Shown here one piece after another: positions 43,241 through 51,823 of a stretch of 64,000 bases of DNA. The stretch spans positions 38,118-102,117 of the forward strand of contig JAUTCQ010000011.1 in NCBI GenBank assembly GCA_030673845.1, given 5' to 3'. Made by a program: the position numbers and the translations under genes. How positions within the stretch are numbered: the first letter of the stretch is position 1; each line of letters begins with the position of its first letter. This DNA is from Verrucomicrobiota bacterium JB022 (lineage in GTDB: Bacteria; Verrucomicrobiota; Verrucomicrobiia; Opitutales; Oceanipulchritudinaceae). The notes beneath the pieces are model-generated. The model saw nothing but the letters and a program-made list of their open reading frames with translations. It had not been told where the DNA came from and searched no databases.

Positions 43241-45026
43241 CGGCGCTTTCCCGGGCTTCCTCGGAGCGCAAGAGCGCTTCCCGCGCGCGTTCGCTCAAGC
43301 CTTCGGGGCGCAGAAATACGGCCAGCTCCACCCAGCTCGAGCGCGCGTAGTTGAAGCCTTGCAAGCGGATCATCTTGAAGCCTGCCGCCTCCGCCTGAGC
43401 CTCGACTGCCGTGACCGCTTCGCTGAAGTCGCGCCAAGGCTCGGGTGTCTCCCCGGCGAAGATCGCGTCGAAAGTATCGTCATCGAGTCGCCACTCGCGG
43501 ACGCGTGCCAGGACTGTCTGCACGCCCTCCTGCGCCAGCAGGTCGCTCAGCGCACGATCTTCCTCGTGGAAAAACTCCCACTCGCGCTGGCTATAAAAGA
43601 CGAGACCCGGCTCGGCGTAGCCCCACCCAAAGGTCTGGCCCTGGGGCGCGAGATTGGTCCAGAGCACCTGCAGCTGCTTGGTCGCCACCACCATGCGCAG
43701 GGAACCGCCAGCTGTAGTCGCGCCGATCACGATCAACAGCAGGCCGAAGCCGAACACCTGACGCAGTTGATAGCGCGCGAAGATCCCCAGCAGCCAAAAG
43801 CCGAGCAAAGCCGCCGCCAGCCCCACGACTGCTTGTCGCAACACCACCAACGGACCGGCCCAGGCAAAGCCGAAGGCTCCATAGGCCAGCACGCCGATGA
43901 TCACCGCCCAGAGGCCCATCACTCCCCAGTAAAAGATCGACTCGATCCGACGACGCGCGGGCAGCTTGGCGCTCTGAAAAAGCACGAGGCAAAACGCGGG
44001 GAAGCCGGGCAGGATGTAGTGCGGTAGTTGCGTGGCGTAAAAGCTGAAGATCAGCACCGGGGCCAGGAACCACGACAGCAGGAAGCTGTTCGCAGCGCTC
44101 CAGTGTGCCCGCAGCCGGTGGAACGCCAGCCCGGCCAGGGCAACCCAGGGGAAGAGGCTGAAAAAGATGGTGCCGAAGTAATAGAGCGGCAGCACAAAGC
44201 GGTCGTTGAAGCTGCTGGTGCCGCGCTCGATCACGTGCTTGCCCATCCCGACGTCCCAGAACGCCCCTTGCGTCATGAGCAGCGCGGGAATGCCCCAGGC
44301 CGCGACCGGTAGCAAGGCCAGCGGCAGACCGGTCGGCACTTGCAGGCGCTTCCACGGCAAGGCCTTGCGGTAAAAGGCAAAACGCCAAAGCAGCAGGGCG
44401 AGCAGCGGCACGGCCAGCGCAATCGGCCCTTTGGCAAGGAAGCCCATCGCCTGCGAGAGCCACAGCATCCAGTACCAGCGGCTGAAGCGCGGCGGCTCTT
44501 CGTCGGGGGTCAGTAGCTCGTAAAGCGCCCACATCGTGAGCGTCACGGCGAGGATCATCGGCATGTCGGCCAGCGCCAGCCGCCCGTGGATGAACACCTG
44601 CAGGCAGGTCAGCCATGCGCCGGCGGCCAGAAACGCGGCCTTGGCCCCAAAGATGCGCCGCCCCATCCAGAAGACCACCAGCGCCACCAGATAGGCCGAA
44701 ATCGCCGAATGCAGGCGAGCCGCAAATTCGCTGCGCCCCAGCAGGCCGTAATGGACGCCCATCCACCAGTAGGTAAGCGGCGGTTTGTCGAAGCGATACT
44801 CGCCGTTGAAGTAGGGGATGAAGGCGTTTTGCCGGTTGATCATCTCCTGCGTCGCCTCGGCAAAGCGCGGCTCGTCGCGGTCCACCAGCGGCAGCAGGTC
44901 CATCCCCGGCAAGAGGGTCAGGAACGCCAGCACCAGCAACAGCCACCACGCATGCCGCTGCAGCGTCGGCTCATCCAGCGCCACCAGCGACTTCAACTGA
45001 TCCTTCATCGACGACATGCGCGGCAT
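43233..45026 (-). CDS. ArnT/PMT-like membrane glycosyltransferase (GT-C fold)
   Basis: 597 residues. About eleven or twelve membrane helices carry the GT-C pattern: the first extracytoplasmic loop has LPLVDRDEPRFAEATQEMINR (catalytic acidic residues) and FNGEYRFDKPPLTYWWMG, both characteristic of ArnT-like transferases that use polyprenyl-phosphate sugars. The C-terminal soluble domain (about 450-597) lies in the periplasm. Such enzymes modify lipid A, proteins or glycans. ATG at 45026 is chosen because GGGGGAGCAGG stands just before it; ATGs at 45059, 45017 and 45008 are alternatives. It is convergent with the PAP2 gene (8-base overlap). Confidence 0.88.
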   Translation of the reverse strand: MPRMSSMKDQLKSLVALDEPTLQRHAWWLLLVLAFLTLLPGMDLLPLVDRDEPRFAEATQEMINRQNAFIPYFNGEYRFDKPPLTYWWMGVHYGLLGRSEFAARLHSAISAYLVALVVFWMGRRIFGAKAAFLAAGAWLTCLQVFIHGRLALADMPMILAVTLTMWALYELLTPDEEPPRFSRWYWMLWLSQAMGFLAKGPIALAVPLLALLLWRFAFYRKALPWKRLQVPTGLPLALLPVAAWGIPALLMTQGAFWDVGMGKHVIERGTSSFNDRFVLPLYYFGTIFFSLFPWVALAGLAFHRLRAHWSAANSFLLSWFLAPVLIFSFYATQLPHYILPGFPAFCLVLFQSAKLPARRRIESIFYWGVMGLWAVIIGVLAYGAFGFAWAGPLVVLRQAVVGLAAALLGFWLLGIFARYQLRQVFGFGLLLIVIGATTAGGSLRMVVATKQLQVLWTNLAPQGQTFGWGYAEPGLVFYSQREWEFFHEEDRALSDLLAQEGVQTVLARVREWRLDDDTFDAIFAGETPEPWRDFSEAVTAVEAQAEAAGFKMIRLQGFNYARSSWVELAVFLRPEGLSERAREALLRSEEARESAAN

Positions 45027-45097
45027 CCTGCTCCCCCACCCCCACACCGTCAACGGCATTAGGCGCGAGGCTACTCTGGAAGCTAATTAGTTTTTTT

Positions 45098-45140
45098 AGC
45101 CGCAGATGGACGCAGATGGACGCAGATGAAACGCAGATGG
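45098..45140. repeat. GCAGATG-type interspersed repeat, four units
   Basis: Four closely spaced GCAGATG units (CCGCAGATGGA, CGCAGATGGA, CGCAGATGAA, CGCAGATGG). Same repeat type as 33154-33220. Read on the minus strand it encodes the C-terminus of the adjacent remnant (HLRPSASICG). Confidence 0.75.
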
Positions 45141-45330
45141 TTGGCGGGACGTGGCCAGCCTTTTGAATTCGACCTTTTCCTGGCCGAAGTTGATGAGAAG
45201 GCCCACCTTGATTCCCGTCGCCTTCAATTCATTGAGGAGCTGCGCCTCGTCTTTGGCGTTGTAGTAGGAGGCGATCTTCAACTCGACCACGACTTTGTCT
45301 GCGACGAGAAATTCAGTTATTTTTTGTCGG
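45099..45330 (-). pseudogene. GxxExxY family protein, N-terminally truncated remnant
   Basis: The minus-strand reading frame contains FLVADKVVVELKIA, QLLNELKATGIKVGLLINFGQEKVEFKRLA and then residues encoded by the GCAGATG repeat. This matches the C-terminal half of the small nuclease-like GxxExxY family (about 125 residues). The N-terminal half, including the name-giving GxxExxY motif, is missing; the upstream frame (MLGLRTFAQHGEEG onward) is unrelated. Family members commonly end within this same repeat, so the gene was probably part of a repeat-associated unit that has decayed. Confidence 0.65.
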
Positions 45331-45453
45331 ATCTGGCGGGCAAACGGCGCATGTAGAAATGAGAAGCCCCCATTATGTGACAGTCTCCCCTCTTCCCCGT
45401 GTTGAGCGAAAGTTCGAAGCCCTAGCAACTATCCCCCCTTGGCTTAGGACGAT

Positions 45454-45476
45454 TTTGAGGGACCCAAACCCTCAAA
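45454..45476. promoter_or_regulatory. Inverted repeat upstream of beta-helix gene
   Basis: TTTGAGGG and CCCTCAAA separated by seven bases, 66 bases upstream of the beta-helix protein start. Possible operator or leader hairpin. Confidence 0.35.
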
Positions 45477-45542
45477 GAACAACCCGAACTACTACCGAAC
45501 CCTTGGCCACAAGCCAGCGGTTACCTCAACCCCCCGTTATAT

Positions 45543-46955
45543 ATGAAGCATACAGACTCCCCCGACGTGACTTCCAGGATCTCGCCCCCCGGAATGCCAC
45601 GCTGGTCATCACCGCTACTCCTCATCCTCGCCTTCCTCTGCTTCGGCACCAGCGTCTTGCAGGCCTACGCCAACGAAGTGTTCTGGCGCAACGGCTACTA
45701 CCGTTGGAAGACCTTCGATGTCGAGCGCGGGCAAACCAGCGACCTCGCCACCGCGATCAACAACTGCATCGAGACGGGCAACCGCGACGTCCACATCCTC
45801 GTGGGCGGCAACCTGAATTCGCAGATCAACCTGCAGCCGGGCCTCAACATCTACGGCCACAACAACACGTTTCAGAAGACTCACAACGGCTACGGTTTTT
45901 ACCGCGACGGCTCCGGCTCGATCGGCATCTACGACCTGATCCTGACGGGACCGCGCGGCAACGGCATGGGCATCCGCACCAGCCGGGCCAGCAACGTGAG
46001 CATCCGCAACGTGCGCATTACCGGCGGCAGCATCGGCATCCGCGTCGACAGCCACCCCAGCCGCCCGTACGAGGCAGGCCGTTGGGTCACAAACCTCAGC
46101 GTGATCGACTGCAGCTTCGACAACGGCAGCAGCCACGGCCTCGAAACCTACGGCGTCGACGGCGTCGAGGTGTCGCAGATCTATGCCACCAACATGGGTG
46201 AATGCGGTGTGCTCTTCAACAAGAGCATCAACGGCCATGTCGGCTCGGTCTACGCCTACCGCTGCAGCTACGGCGGCGGCTATGCCGGCCTGCGTTTCGC
46301 CAACGACTGTGCCTACTTCACCGTCGAAAACGCCACCTCGATCGAGTGCGGGCGCGGCCTGTTTGTCCTCACGGGCAGTAACAACATCCAGGTGAACAAC
46401 GTCTACATCGCCAACACCAGCGACATCGGCATCTGGCTCGAAAATGTGGCCAACTGCACCGTCGTCTACGGTGCGAACAACTCCGGCACCGCCGTCAGCG
46501 GCTCCGGCAGCTCCTCCAACACCACGAGCAACCTCGGCAGCTTCGGCATCAAGCGGCTCAGCAACCGCGGCACCGGCATGTTCCTCGACGGCCTCGGAGC
46601 GGCGAACAACGGTGCCGACGTCGGCCAATGGTCCGGCACAGTCCACCTCAACGCCAACTGGGGCCTGATCCCGGTCGGCTCCAACTACTACGTAGTCAAC
46701 CAAGGCACCGGCCTCAAGCTCGACGGCTACGGCCGCACCACCAATGGCGAAGCCGCCGCCCAGCACACGGCCTCCAGCCAGCACCCCAACGCCCAGTGGA
46801 CCCTCCAGTCCGCTGGCAGCGGGTATTACTACCTCGTCAACGTCGGCACGGGCATGAAGCTCGACGGCTACGGCCGCACCACCAACGGCGAATCGGCAGC
46901 CCAATACTCCGGCAGCACCACCCACGTCAACGCCCAGTGGCAACTCGTCAACTGA
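45543..46955 (+). CDS. Secreted beta-helix protein with ricin-type lectin domain
   Basis: 470 residues. The hydrophobic segment PLLLILAFLCFGTSVLQAYA is a signal peptide; with ATG 45543 its n-region is long (24 residues), so ATG 45594 (MPRWSS) is a good alternative start. Residues about 45-330 form a right-handed parallel beta-helix (repeats such as NVSIRNVRITGGSIGIRV, LSVIDCSFDNGSSHGLETYG, YFTVENATSIECGRGLFV), as in pectate lyases and related enzymes. Residues about 340-470 are a ricin-type beta-trefoil (CBM13-like) with repeats VNQGTGLKLDGYGRTTNGE and VNVGTGMKLDGYGRTTNGE, each ending in NAQW. Probably a secreted polysaccharide lyase or hydrolase; catalytic residues not identified. Confidence 0.8.
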   Translation: MKHTDSPDVTSRISPPGMPRWSSPLLLILAFLCFGTSVLQAYANEVFWRNGYYRWKTFDVERGQTSDLATAINNCIETGNRDVHILVGGNLNSQINLQPGLNIYGHNNTFQKTHNGYGFYRDGSGSIGIYDLILTGPRGNGMGIRTSRASNVSIRNVRITGGSIGIRVDSHPSRPYEAGRWVTNLSVIDCSFDNGSSHGLETYGVDGVEVSQIYATNMGECGVLFNKSINGHVGSVYAYRCSYGGGYAGLRFANDCAYFTVENATSIECGRGLFVLTGSNNIQVNNVYIANTSDIGIWLENVANCTVVYGANNSGTAVSGSGSSSNTTSNLGSFGIKRLSNRGTGMFLDGLGAANNGADVGQWSGTVHLNANWGLIPVGSNYYVVNQGTGLKLDGYGRTTNGEAAAQHTASSQHPNAQWTLQSAGSGYYYLVNVGTGMKLDGYGRTTNGESAAQYSGSTTHVNAQWQLVN

Positions 46956-47197
46956 GCGCGTGGTAGCCAGTTAGTCAGGTTTACAGATTCGAGCCCCTTG
47001 CCCAGTGCGGTGAGGGGTTCTGTTTTTTGAGAGTGAATCGCCCTTGACCCTTGGGCCGTTTCCGGTTGCAGATACGTCTGCTCGCCTGGGAGCAACCGGT
47101 CCGCGGAAAGGGAACGTCCCGCCAGTCGACTCGCCATAATTGGATCGTGCGATCCTCCTGCTCGCATGCGGACAACGAGCGCACCCGGAGAATCGTC

Positions 47198-48769
47198 ATG
47201 TCTATACCGATCCCATCGCGGCCCAACCTGGAGTTTGACCGCAAGCAGGCCAAGCGGTTGCTGAAAGCCTTGCGCTCAGCCGAGCCCGAAGCCCAGGCGC
47301 GCTTCCTGGCCCACCACCCGCGCGGCGTGCCGCCCGAGCCCAAACTGGCCGATGCACTGCTCGTGATCGCGCGGGAATATGGTTTTGCGAGCTGGCCGCG
47401 CTGGTGCCACTTTGCCGAGACACGTAACCTCACCCGTGAGCAACAGGCCGCGATTGCGTTACAGGCGCTCTGCTCCAATAACGTCCGCGACGGGCGCACG
47501 TTGTTGGAGGCCGAGCCCGACTTGGCCCGCAGCGACTTCTTCCTCGCCTGCGCCGGTGGAGAGGTCGAGACGGTGCGGCACCAACTGGAGCGCGAAAGCG
47601 GTCTGGCATCTCGAACGGGCGGATTGCATCACTGGCAGCCACTGGAGTATGTCTGCTTTTCGCGCCTGTGGCGGAGCGATCCAGAGCGGGCACCGCGTCT
47701 GCTGAAGGTAGCCGAGCTGCTGCTGACGCACGGGGCCGACGCCAACGCCTTTCACCTCGATAACCCCGCCGAGCCCCTGCATCGGCAGACGGTGCTCTTC
47801 GGCGCGGCAGGGATTGCCAACCACCCGGGGCTGACGCGGCTGCTCTTGCAGGCGGGGGCCGATCCCGACGAGGGTTTGCCGGAGCCCGATCCGCAAGACC
47901 CAAGCAAGTCACCCTGGGGGCCGGAAGCGCTCTACCACGCCTGTGAATTTCGCGACACCGCCTGCCTGCAACTGCTGCTGGAGGCGCGGCCCCACCCTAT
48001 CCGGGTCTCGTATTGCCTGGCGCGGGCGCTGGATTTTGAAAACCCGGAGGCCGTGCGCCTGCTGCTCCAGCACGGGGCGGACGCGAACTTCAGCCCGCAC
48101 TACGCCTACTTGCACAAGGCTGTGCAGTGCGGACGGTCGGCGGAGGTCGTGCAGCTGTTGGCCGAGGCTGGCGCCGACGTGCGGAAGCGGGACCACTCGG
48201 GCTTGACGGCCTACCAATGGGCGGTGCGACTGGGCCACGAGGGCGCCACAGCGGTGCTGCAAAGCCACGGTGCCCCGCCGGCCACAGAGGAGGATCGGCA
48301 ACTGGCGGAAATCTTCCGCGGCGGAAGCGTCGAATCCCACGCGATCCCGCCCCTGCTGCTGTGCGAAGCGGCCCGACGCAACGACACGGCAGCGGTGCGT
48401 GCCCTGCTCAAGGCCGGGGCTGCCGTCGATGCCACCGCGTATGCGACGGGGCCCTTCACTCCTCTCCACCTTGCGGCATGGCGGGGGAACTTCGAGACGG
48501 TCGAAGCTTTGATCGAGGCCGGGGCGGACCTTCACTGGCGCAATCCTCACGGCGGCGACGCCCTCGGCACAACGCTCCACGGATCAACATATTGCACGGA
48601 CCCCGAAGGCGGCACGACGATGCACTTGCCGGAGGAGGTGCCGCCACGCGGCTACATCCAGATCGTAGAGCTGCTGCTCGCACGAGGGGCCGCCCTGCCC
48701 CGCGCGGTGAGTGGCAACGCGGCAGTGCGCGAAGTCTTGCTACGCCACGGCTGTTCTCCAGAAGCGTAA
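47198..48769 (+). CDS. Ankyrin-repeat protein
   Basis: 523 residues, no signal peptide, cytoplasmic. The N-terminal 90 residues (PNLEFDRKQAKRLLKALRSAEPEA, LADALLVIAREYGFASWPRW) are a conserved helical cap found on many bacterial ankyrin proteins. About eight ankyrin repeats follow (VAELLLTHGADANAF, LTRLLLQAGADPDEG, AVRLLLQHGADANFS, VVQLLAEAGADVRKR, TPLHLAAWRGNFETVEALI). It probably binds proteins; partner unknown. ATG at 47198 begins the cap domain; upstream in-frame sequence is Arg/Ser-rich and unlikely to be coding. It is convergent with the pectinesterase gene. Confidence 0.88.
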   Translation: MSIPIPSRPNLEFDRKQAKRLLKALRSAEPEAQARFLAHHPRGVPPEPKLADALLVIAREYGFASWPRWCHFAETRNLTREQQAAIALQALCSNNVRDGRTLLEAEPDLARSDFFLACAGGEVETVRHQLERESGLASRTGGLHHWQPLEYVCFSRLWRSDPERAPRLLKVAELLLTHGADANAFHLDNPAEPLHRQTVLFGAAGIANHPGLTRLLLQAGADPDEGLPEPDPQDPSKSPWGPEALYHACEFRDTACLQLLLEARPHPIRVSYCLARALDFENPEAVRLLLQHGADANFSPHYAYLHKAVQCGRSAEVVQLLAEAGADVRKRDHSGLTAYQWAVRLGHEGATAVLQSHGAPPATEEDRQLAEIFRGGSVESHAIPPLLLCEAARRNDTAAVRALLKAGAAVDATAYATGPFTPLHLAAWRGNFETVEALIEAGADLHWRNPHGGDALGTTLHGSTYCTDPEGGTTMHLPEEVPPRGYIQIVELLLARGAALPRAVSGNAAVREVLLRHGCSPEA

Positions 48770-48775
48770 AGCGAC

Positions 48776-48807
48776 AAAAAAGGCCGGGCGCATGATGCCG
48801 CCCGGCC
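48776..48807 (-). terminator. Rho-independent terminator of pectinesterase gene
   Basis: GGCCGGGCG (48782-48790) pairs with CGCCCGGCC (48799-48807). On the minus strand the stem is followed by a T-run (A-run 48776-48781). It lies 35 bases after the pectinesterase stop and can also affect the convergent ankyrin gene. Confidence 0.9.
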
Positions 48808-48841
48808 GTTTCATGAAATCCTGCCGCTACTTACCGGCGGT

Positions 48842-50506
48842 TTAGTGGAACTCCCAGCTTTGGGTCGCAAAGTTCCAGAGCCAGTGCGGGTGATCCAGCG
48901 AGCCCCAGAGCCAGGTGTTGTAGTTTTCGCCATGGACGTAGGCGTAGACGGAGTCGGCGGTGTCAGGCTCGACCCACACCGCAGTCTCGAAGCGGGTGGA
49001 GTAATACCAGTCGTAAGCGTCCGAAGCGCCTTCGCTGTAGTCATAGATCCAGCCCAGCGCGGGATACCAGCTCCAGCCCTGCGCATTGTGCATGTACTGC
49101 GCGGCGGTAAAGGTGCGGCCCATCGGATCCCAGTCCAGCACCCACTCAGGGTTGGTGTAGTCGGTCTCGGCGGGCAGCTCACCCGTGGTGGCGTCGGCGA
49201 GACGGCCCGAGAGGTCGAGCGATTCGCCTTCGAGATCGGTCGAATTATACTCGACAAAGCGGATCGTGGGCGCGGTGTCGGCGTTGTTCAGCAGCCAGCC
49301 CTGCTCGTTGATGTGCGAGCCCATCTGGGTGTTGATGAAGACGACTTCGCTGCCCGGGTATTCGCCGGGGTTGATGCGCGAGAGCCAGACGTCGTCCACG
49401 CCATCATCGGCCGTCAGCGTGCAGTCCACAAAGACGAAGCCGCGGCGGGTGGCATCGTTGCGGATCTGCGTGATGTAGCCGGAGTCGTTGGAGTGGATGG
49501 TGCAGTCTTCGAAATAGGCTTTGCCTTCGCCCCAGATGTAGTCGACGTCGCCCTCGATGTAGGAGTTATAGACGTAGACGGAGCCGTTGAAGCGGATCGT
49601 GTCCTGATAGCTGTAGAAGGCACTGTCGCGAATGACCACGCGGTCGCGACGGTTTTCGATCGTCTCGGCCTGCGAACCGCCTTCGGGAGTCGTGTTGATC
49701 ATGGTGACGCGCGACATCACGAAGTCGCCTGCGTCGATACGCAGCAGAGCACGGGAGGAGGAGCCGTTGCCGCGGTTGGCGTTGTTCAGATACTTGATGA
49801 CGACGCCTTCGGTCGACTCACCGTTGATCTGGATAAAGGGCTTGTTGCTCTCGACGCGCAGCAGCTCGCGGTAGGTGCCGTTCATCACGTTGATGTGGAA
49901 GGGCGTGGTACGGCTGCGAGGGGCGTAGTCGATGGCCGACTGGATGGTGGCGAAGTCGGCGGAGCCGTCCTGCGCGACCGTGACCGCTTCGAGGCCGGTG
50001 GGGAGTGCTTCGGCGCGGGTGCTGAAGCGGACCGTCTCGTCGTCGCTGATGCCGGCAAAGGGTTGCTCTTCGCTGTCCACAATCACGCCGGAGTCGACCG
50101 TCACGTAATACGTCTGGCCATAGCTGAGGGAGTTGGTCTGGAAGGCGATGTAGGCCGTGTTGCCGTCGACCACCACGGGGTCGTAGTTGTAGCGGTAGGC
50201 CGAGCTGGTGCCACCGACGTTTTTGGAGTGCGTCGAGGCGCTCATGTCGATGGAAACCACTTCGCCGCCGGAAGCGTCGAAGACCTTGATCGTGCCGCTG
50301 TTGCCGACGCTGATCGCTTCATCGAAGGTGAGGCTCACCTGCACGTCGTGCGGCAGGTTTTCCGTGCCGGTCTCGGACATGACGTCGACGAGGGAAACGG
50401 CCTGAAGGCTGGCGATGGGCAGCACGCAAGCGGCGGCGGCAAGGGCACCCATCCGGGCCGGGGAAAGGGGACGGGTAAAACGGGGGGAACGTATTTGGGT
50501 TAACAC
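48842..50506 (-). CDS. Secreted pectinesterase with N-terminal Ig-like domain
   Basis: 554 residues. After the signal peptide (cleavage near ASLQA) comes a Big_5-type Ig-like domain (about 35-165; ENLPHDVQVSLTFDEAISVG). The pectinesterase beta-helix follows (about 175-440) with FATIQSAIDYAP, DSAFYSYQDTIR (active-site Gln/Asp), GDVDYIWGEGKAYFEDC (second Asp) and VWLSRINPGEYP in place of the usual LGRPW. The last 70 residues are Trp/Tyr-rich (GWSWYPALGWIYDYS, TWLWGSLDHPHWLW) like those of the phosphoesterase at 9576-12176. The start is GTG 50506, which supplies positively charged residues before the hydrophobic core; ATG 50452 is possible. It removes methyl esters from pectin. Confidence 0.9.
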   Translation of the reverse strand: MLTQIRSPRFTRPLSPARMGALAAAACVLPIASLQAVSLVDVMSETGTENLPHDVQVSLTFDEAISVGNSGTIKVFDASGGEVVSIDMSASTHSKNVGGTSSAYRYNYDPVVVDGNTAYIAFQTNSLSYGQTYYVTVDSGVIVDSEEQPFAGISDDETVRFSTRAEALPTGLEAVTVAQDGSADFATIQSAIDYAPRSRTTPFHINVMNGTYRELLRVESNKPFIQINGESTEGVVIKYLNNANRGNGSSSRALLRIDAGDFVMSRVTMINTTPEGGSQAETIENRRDRVVIRDSAFYSYQDTIRFNGSVYVYNSYIEGDVDYIWGEGKAYFEDCTIHSNDSGYITQIRNDATRRGFVFVDCTLTADDGVDDVWLSRINPGEYPGSEVVFINTQMGSHINEQGWLLNNADTAPTIRFVEYNSTDLEGESLDLSGRLADATTGELPAETDYTNPEWVLDWDPMGRTFTAAQYMHNAQGWSWYPALGWIYDYSEGASDAYDWYYSTRFETAVWVEPDTADSVYAYVHGENYNTWLWGSLDHPHWLWNFATQSWEFH

Positions 50507-50516
50507 CCGGTAGAGA

Positions 50517-50537
50517 ATTTCGAGCTACAGCTGAAAT
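50517..50537. promoter_or_regulatory. Inverted repeat upstream of pectinesterase
   Basis: ATTTC-g-AGCT-ac-AGCT-GAAAT, a 21-base dyad with one unpaired base, 11 bases before the GTG start. It could be an operator or leader hairpin. Rest of the gap to the tRNA terminator shows no gene. Confidence 0.35.
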
Positions 50538-50656
50538 GACAATCTTATTCCATGAAATTGCGTGGCATACCATGAAGGAAGCAAGCGCCAGATCCGCGTT
50601 ACATCTTGCCTCTTCCCCGCCCGTCGGCTCTGTCCCTCCGCGAGATACAGGGACAC

Positions 50657-50690
50657 AAAAAAGCCGCGTCTCGTTGCCAGACACGGCTTT
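50657..50690 (-). terminator. Rho-independent terminator of tRNA-Ala
   Basis: On the minus strand AGCCGTGTCT and AGACGCGGCT pair around a 7-base loop, followed by six T. It lies about 50 bases past the tRNA 3' end. Confidence 0.8.
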
Positions 50691-50737
50691 CGGAACCTTT
50701 TTCTGGGATTCACCACCATTTCCTTTTGGGAGGAAAA

Positions 50738-50813
50738 TGGTGGAGCCGATCGGGATCGAACCGACGACCTCCACAATGCCATTGTGGCGCTCTTCCAACT
50801 GAGCTACGGCCCC
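50738..50813 (-). tRNA. tRNA-Ala (anticodon GGC)
   Basis: A complete 76-base cloverleaf including encoded CCA: acceptor GGGGCCG/CGGCTCC (one G-T pair), D arm GCTC...GAGC, anticodon stem CCACA/TGTGG with loop ATGGCAT giving anticodon GGC, and T arm with TTCGATC loop. It reads GCC/GCU alanine codons. Confidence 0.96.
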
Positions 50814-50888
50814 AAGTGAAAGTTCATATAAGGCCAAAAGCTTCCGCGTCGGTCAATACCTTTTTCGGAAAAAATTACCTGCTCGAAC

Positions 50889-50927
50889 AAAAACGGCTGG
50901 GAAGGCCCCTTTTGCCTTCCCAGCCGT
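50889..50927 (-). terminator. Rho-independent terminator of KDPG aldolase gene
   Basis: A 13-bp perfect stem (50893-50905 with 50915-50927) around a 9-base loop. On the minus strand it is followed by TTTTT. It lies about 80 bases after the aldolase stop and before the tRNA. Confidence 0.9.
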
Positions 50928-51007
50928 ATCTCTCGCGGCGGGACATGTCTGTCTCCCTTGTCTCCGCCGACTGGTTCTCCTTGTTTTTCTATCTCCAGTG
51001 AAAAGCT

Positions 51008-51649
51008 TTAAGCTTGGGGCACGGCGGCGCGGGCTTCCTTGGCCAGTTGTGTGACCTTGGCCCAGTCGCCCTTCTTGAGCGCGTCCTTGGGGGTGAGCCA
51101 GGAGCCACCGATGGCGATGACAGCCGGCTGTGAGAGGTAGTCGCCCATTGTCTGCGCGGTGATGCCGCCGGTGGGGACAAAGCGCACCCCTTTGTGCGCG
51201 TGGGGCGCGGCGAGGGCCTTGAGGTGAGGAGCGCCGCCCGCCGTCTCCGCCGGGAAGAACTTGAGGGCCTTGCAGCCGAGATTGAGCGCGCAGGCAATGT
51301 CGGAGGGAGTCATCACGCCGGGCATGAAGGGCAGCCCGAGGGACTGGGCCTGGCGCACCACGGCGGGGTCGCAACCGGGGGCAACGGCAAACTTCGCACC
51401 GGCTTCGACACAGGCGCTGACGTCGTCGGGGCTGAGGAGCGTGCCGGCGCCGACCAGCATGTCAGGCACTTCCTTGGCCACGGCGCGCATGGCGTCGAGG
51501 CTGGCCGCCGTGCGCATCGTCAGCTCGATCACGTCGATGCCGCCGGCGAGGAGGGCGCGGGCAAGGTCAACCGCTTGATTGGCGTCTTCGAGGATGACGA
51601 CCGGGACGATCCGGCAGGCCTCGAGTCGTTGAATGATTTCTAAACTCAT
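51008..51649 (-). CDS. eda: 2-dehydro-3-deoxy-phosphogluconate (KDPG) aldolase
   Basis: 213 residues, the normal length. KDPG/KHG aldolase signatures are present: RIVPVVILEDANQAVDLARALLAGGIDVIELTMRT when read in two parts (catalytic Glu in VIELTMRT), VGAGTLLSP, AVAPGCDP, PGVMTPSD and the Schiff-base lysine in ALKFFPAE, then FVPTGGI and IGGSWL. It splits KDPG to pyruvate and glyceraldehyde-3-phosphate, the last step of uronate and Entner-Doudoroff catabolism. It is divergent from the XRE-cupin regulator of the GH88 cluster, which supports a uronate role. The leader has CTCC rather than a Shine-Dalgarno. Confidence 0.95.
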   Translation of the reverse strand: MSLEIIQRLEACRIVPVVILEDANQAVDLARALLAGGIDVIELTMRTAASLDAMRAVAKEVPDMLVGAGTLLSPDDVSACVEAGAKFAVAPGCDPAVVRQAQSLGLPFMPGVMTPSDIACALNLGCKALKFFPAETAGGAPHLKALAAPHAHKGVRFVPTGGITAQTMGDYLSQPAVIAIGGSWLTPKDALKKGDWAKVTQLAKEARAAVPQA

Positions 51650-51790
51650 CGGAAGGAGATACTAGGGGAACAAAGCGCGCATCGCCACCACGAACTACTT
51701 GCTTGATTTCGGCAAAGTGAAGGAGGGGAAATGCATGAAAAGCTGGGGTAAATTTTCTCCAAGACGCATATTTTGCTCTTTTATTATTGT

Positions 51791-51807
51791 CAAAGATAAA
51801 TTCTTTG
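51791..51807. promoter_or_regulatory. Inverted repeat in front of XRE-cupin gene
   Basis: CAAAGA and TCTTTG separated by five bases, ending 17 bases before the XRE-cupin start within an AT-rich part of the 174-base divergent region shared with eda. Plausible autoregulatory operator. Confidence 0.4.
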
Positions 51808-51823
51808 GCGTATTTCGTAGTCC

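Larger units (their letters stand above)
45027..45542. other. Gene-poor region with repeat and remnant
   Basis: About 515 bases between the divergent glycosyltransferase and beta-helix genes. It holds a GCAGATG repeat (45098-45140), a GxxExxY-family remnant on the minus strand (about 45099-45330) and, near 45454-45476, an 8-bp inverted repeat. From 45360 to 45540 I see no gene. Confidence 0.6.
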
